Shown: positions 40,691 to 41,539 of the stretch, piece after piece
Layout of the letters: every line of letters begins with the position of its first letter
Position numbering within the stretch: the stretch's first letter is position 1
Position numbers and translations under genes: made by a program
NCBI GenBank assembly: GCA_020747015.1
Contig: JAGTJM010000124.1
Span: 1-41,539, forward strand
Length of the DNA stretch: 41,539 bases
From: Pyrenochaeta sp. MPI-SDFR-AT-0127
Lineage: Eukaryota; Ascomycota; Dothideomycetes; Pleosporales; Cucurbitariaceae
Direction of reading: 5' to 3'
The notes under the pieces: model-generated
Databases searched by the model: none
Seen by the model: only the letters and a program-made list of their open reading frames with translations
What the model was told of the DNA's origin: nothing

Positions 40691-41539
40691 CCTCTCCCTA
40701 CTTTCTTTACATATTTTTATAATACCTAAATAACTATAAGTATCTAATACTATTTATTACTAATATTTCTATAAATTTATTAAATCTTTTAGTAAAGTTA
40801 TAGTTTAAAAATATATAACTTATATAAAGTATAACTAAGTATATTATATATATATTTATTTAGGAAAATATAGTAAGTATCTATATTATAGCTAATATTA
40901 TAATATAAAGATTATAGAGTTAGAGTTTAAGTAGCTAGTTAATTAGAAAATAAGGCTTTAGGAGTAATTATAGGAGTCTAGGAAAGTATAAGAAGTTATA
41001 ATAAAGATATATAAAAAAGCTCTAGAAGAGCTATATATTACTTATACTTATAAAGAATAGTTATAATAATAGATAGATCTAATTAATTATTATATAGAGG
41101 AAGTAATAGTAGTAGAGAAATAAGATATTAAAGACTAAGAGGTAGCTAAAGTATTATTACCTAAGAATATATTAGATTCCCTTAGCTTTAGTTTTTCTCT
41201 TAGTACCTAAGGGACTTTTAAAGGCTTCCCCTTAGAGTACTAGGAGAGTCCTATTATAGTTCCTAATAAGGAGGTTACTTAGGTATATATTAGTTATATT
41301 ATCTATCCTAAAAGTTATATTCTTTATAACTTAGTTATCCTTTTTTAAATATTTTAATTAACTATTTTAGTAAATACTATAGTTAGAGTATTTAGAATTT
41401 CTTAAAAAGGTCTTTATAGTTTTCTAGATTTTCTTTAGGTTCCTATAAGCTCTTAGTATAAAGGTAGCTTTTCTATTTAACTAGAAATTCTCTTTTCCTA
41501 TTTATTATTCTAGGTACTAGAATATATTCTACTTTAAAT

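Larger units (their letters stand above)
37379..41539. repeat. RIP-degraded repeat block
   Basis: From just past the CE2 stop to the window end the DNA is extremely AT-rich, dominated by TpA, with CpA and its complement TpG almost absent (many 60-base lines contain none), while CpC, CpT, ApG and GpG remain. That is the mark of repeat-induced point mutation acting on CpA. No frame of any length survives. Several repeat copies in both orientations can be aligned by eye (see separate entries). There are no telomere-type tandem TTAGGG arrays. The original element type could not be read. Confidence 0.9.

Noticed and set aside
37379..41539. Large giant-transposon (Starship-like) cargo boundary
   Set aside because: No captain-type recombinase or flanking direct repeat was visible in the window.

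Overview
The window reads as nuclear DNA of a filamentous ascomycete (Pezizomycotina). Dothideomycetes is my best guess, from protein style only. The reasons are short spliceosomal introns (about 50-60 bases) with CTRAC-like branch sites, Zn2Cys6 and secreted hydrolase genes typical of moulds, and a 4 kb AT-rich block at the right end with the dinucleotide signature of repeat-induced point mutation (RIP). No prokaryotic, plasmid or CRISPR features and no convincing tRNA were seen.

Layout. 0-5.6 kb is a housekeeping block: the start of the cohesin regulator PDS5 (minus, cut by the window edge), the HEAT-repeat protein TTI1 (plus) divergent from it, and a mitochondrial BolA-like protein (minus, two exons). 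At 7.2-8.0 kb lies a three-exon gene for a small secreted eight-cysteine protein. From 8.0 to about 15.6 kb I recognise no gene; this stretch holds short G-rich tandem repeats and GC-rich DNA that is open in many frames at once. At 15.7-22.5 kb are a protein phosphatase 1 glycogen-targeting subunit (CBM21, preceded by a leader intron and a five-codon uORF), an EXPERA/EBP-family membrane protein and an EVE-domain (THYN1-like) protein.

22.6-30.9 kb is an accessory-looking series of four minus-strand genes: secreted type-B carboxylesterase, FAD-dependent aromatic-ring-type monooxygenase, short-chain dehydrogenase, and a Zn2Cys6 regulator. This could be a small catabolic or secondary-metabolic cluster in which the esterase frees an acid or alcohol, the monooxygenase and dehydrogenase oxidise it, and the last gene regulates the set; that is inference from order and family only. 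Divergent from the regulator is a secreted histidine-acid phosphatase. A small Ser-rich protein (33.9 kb) and a secreted CE2-type acetyl esterase (36.3 kb) follow in AT-richer DNA.

37.4-41.5 kb is a RIP-degraded repeat block that starts almost at the stop codon of the CE2 gene. It contains a roughly 1.44 kb element with inverted arms of about 380 bases, nested related repeat copies in both orientations, and a 390-base patch that largely escaped mutation.

Most notable points: a carboxylesterase gene with one GC-AG intron and a second intron whose 3' splice site reads CG instead of AG; an eight-cysteine secreted protein visible only after splicing; an Asn-Asp pair where the phosphatase family normally has His-Asp; and the inverted-repeat RIP element whose arms differ, where compared by eye, only by C-to-T and G-to-A changes.
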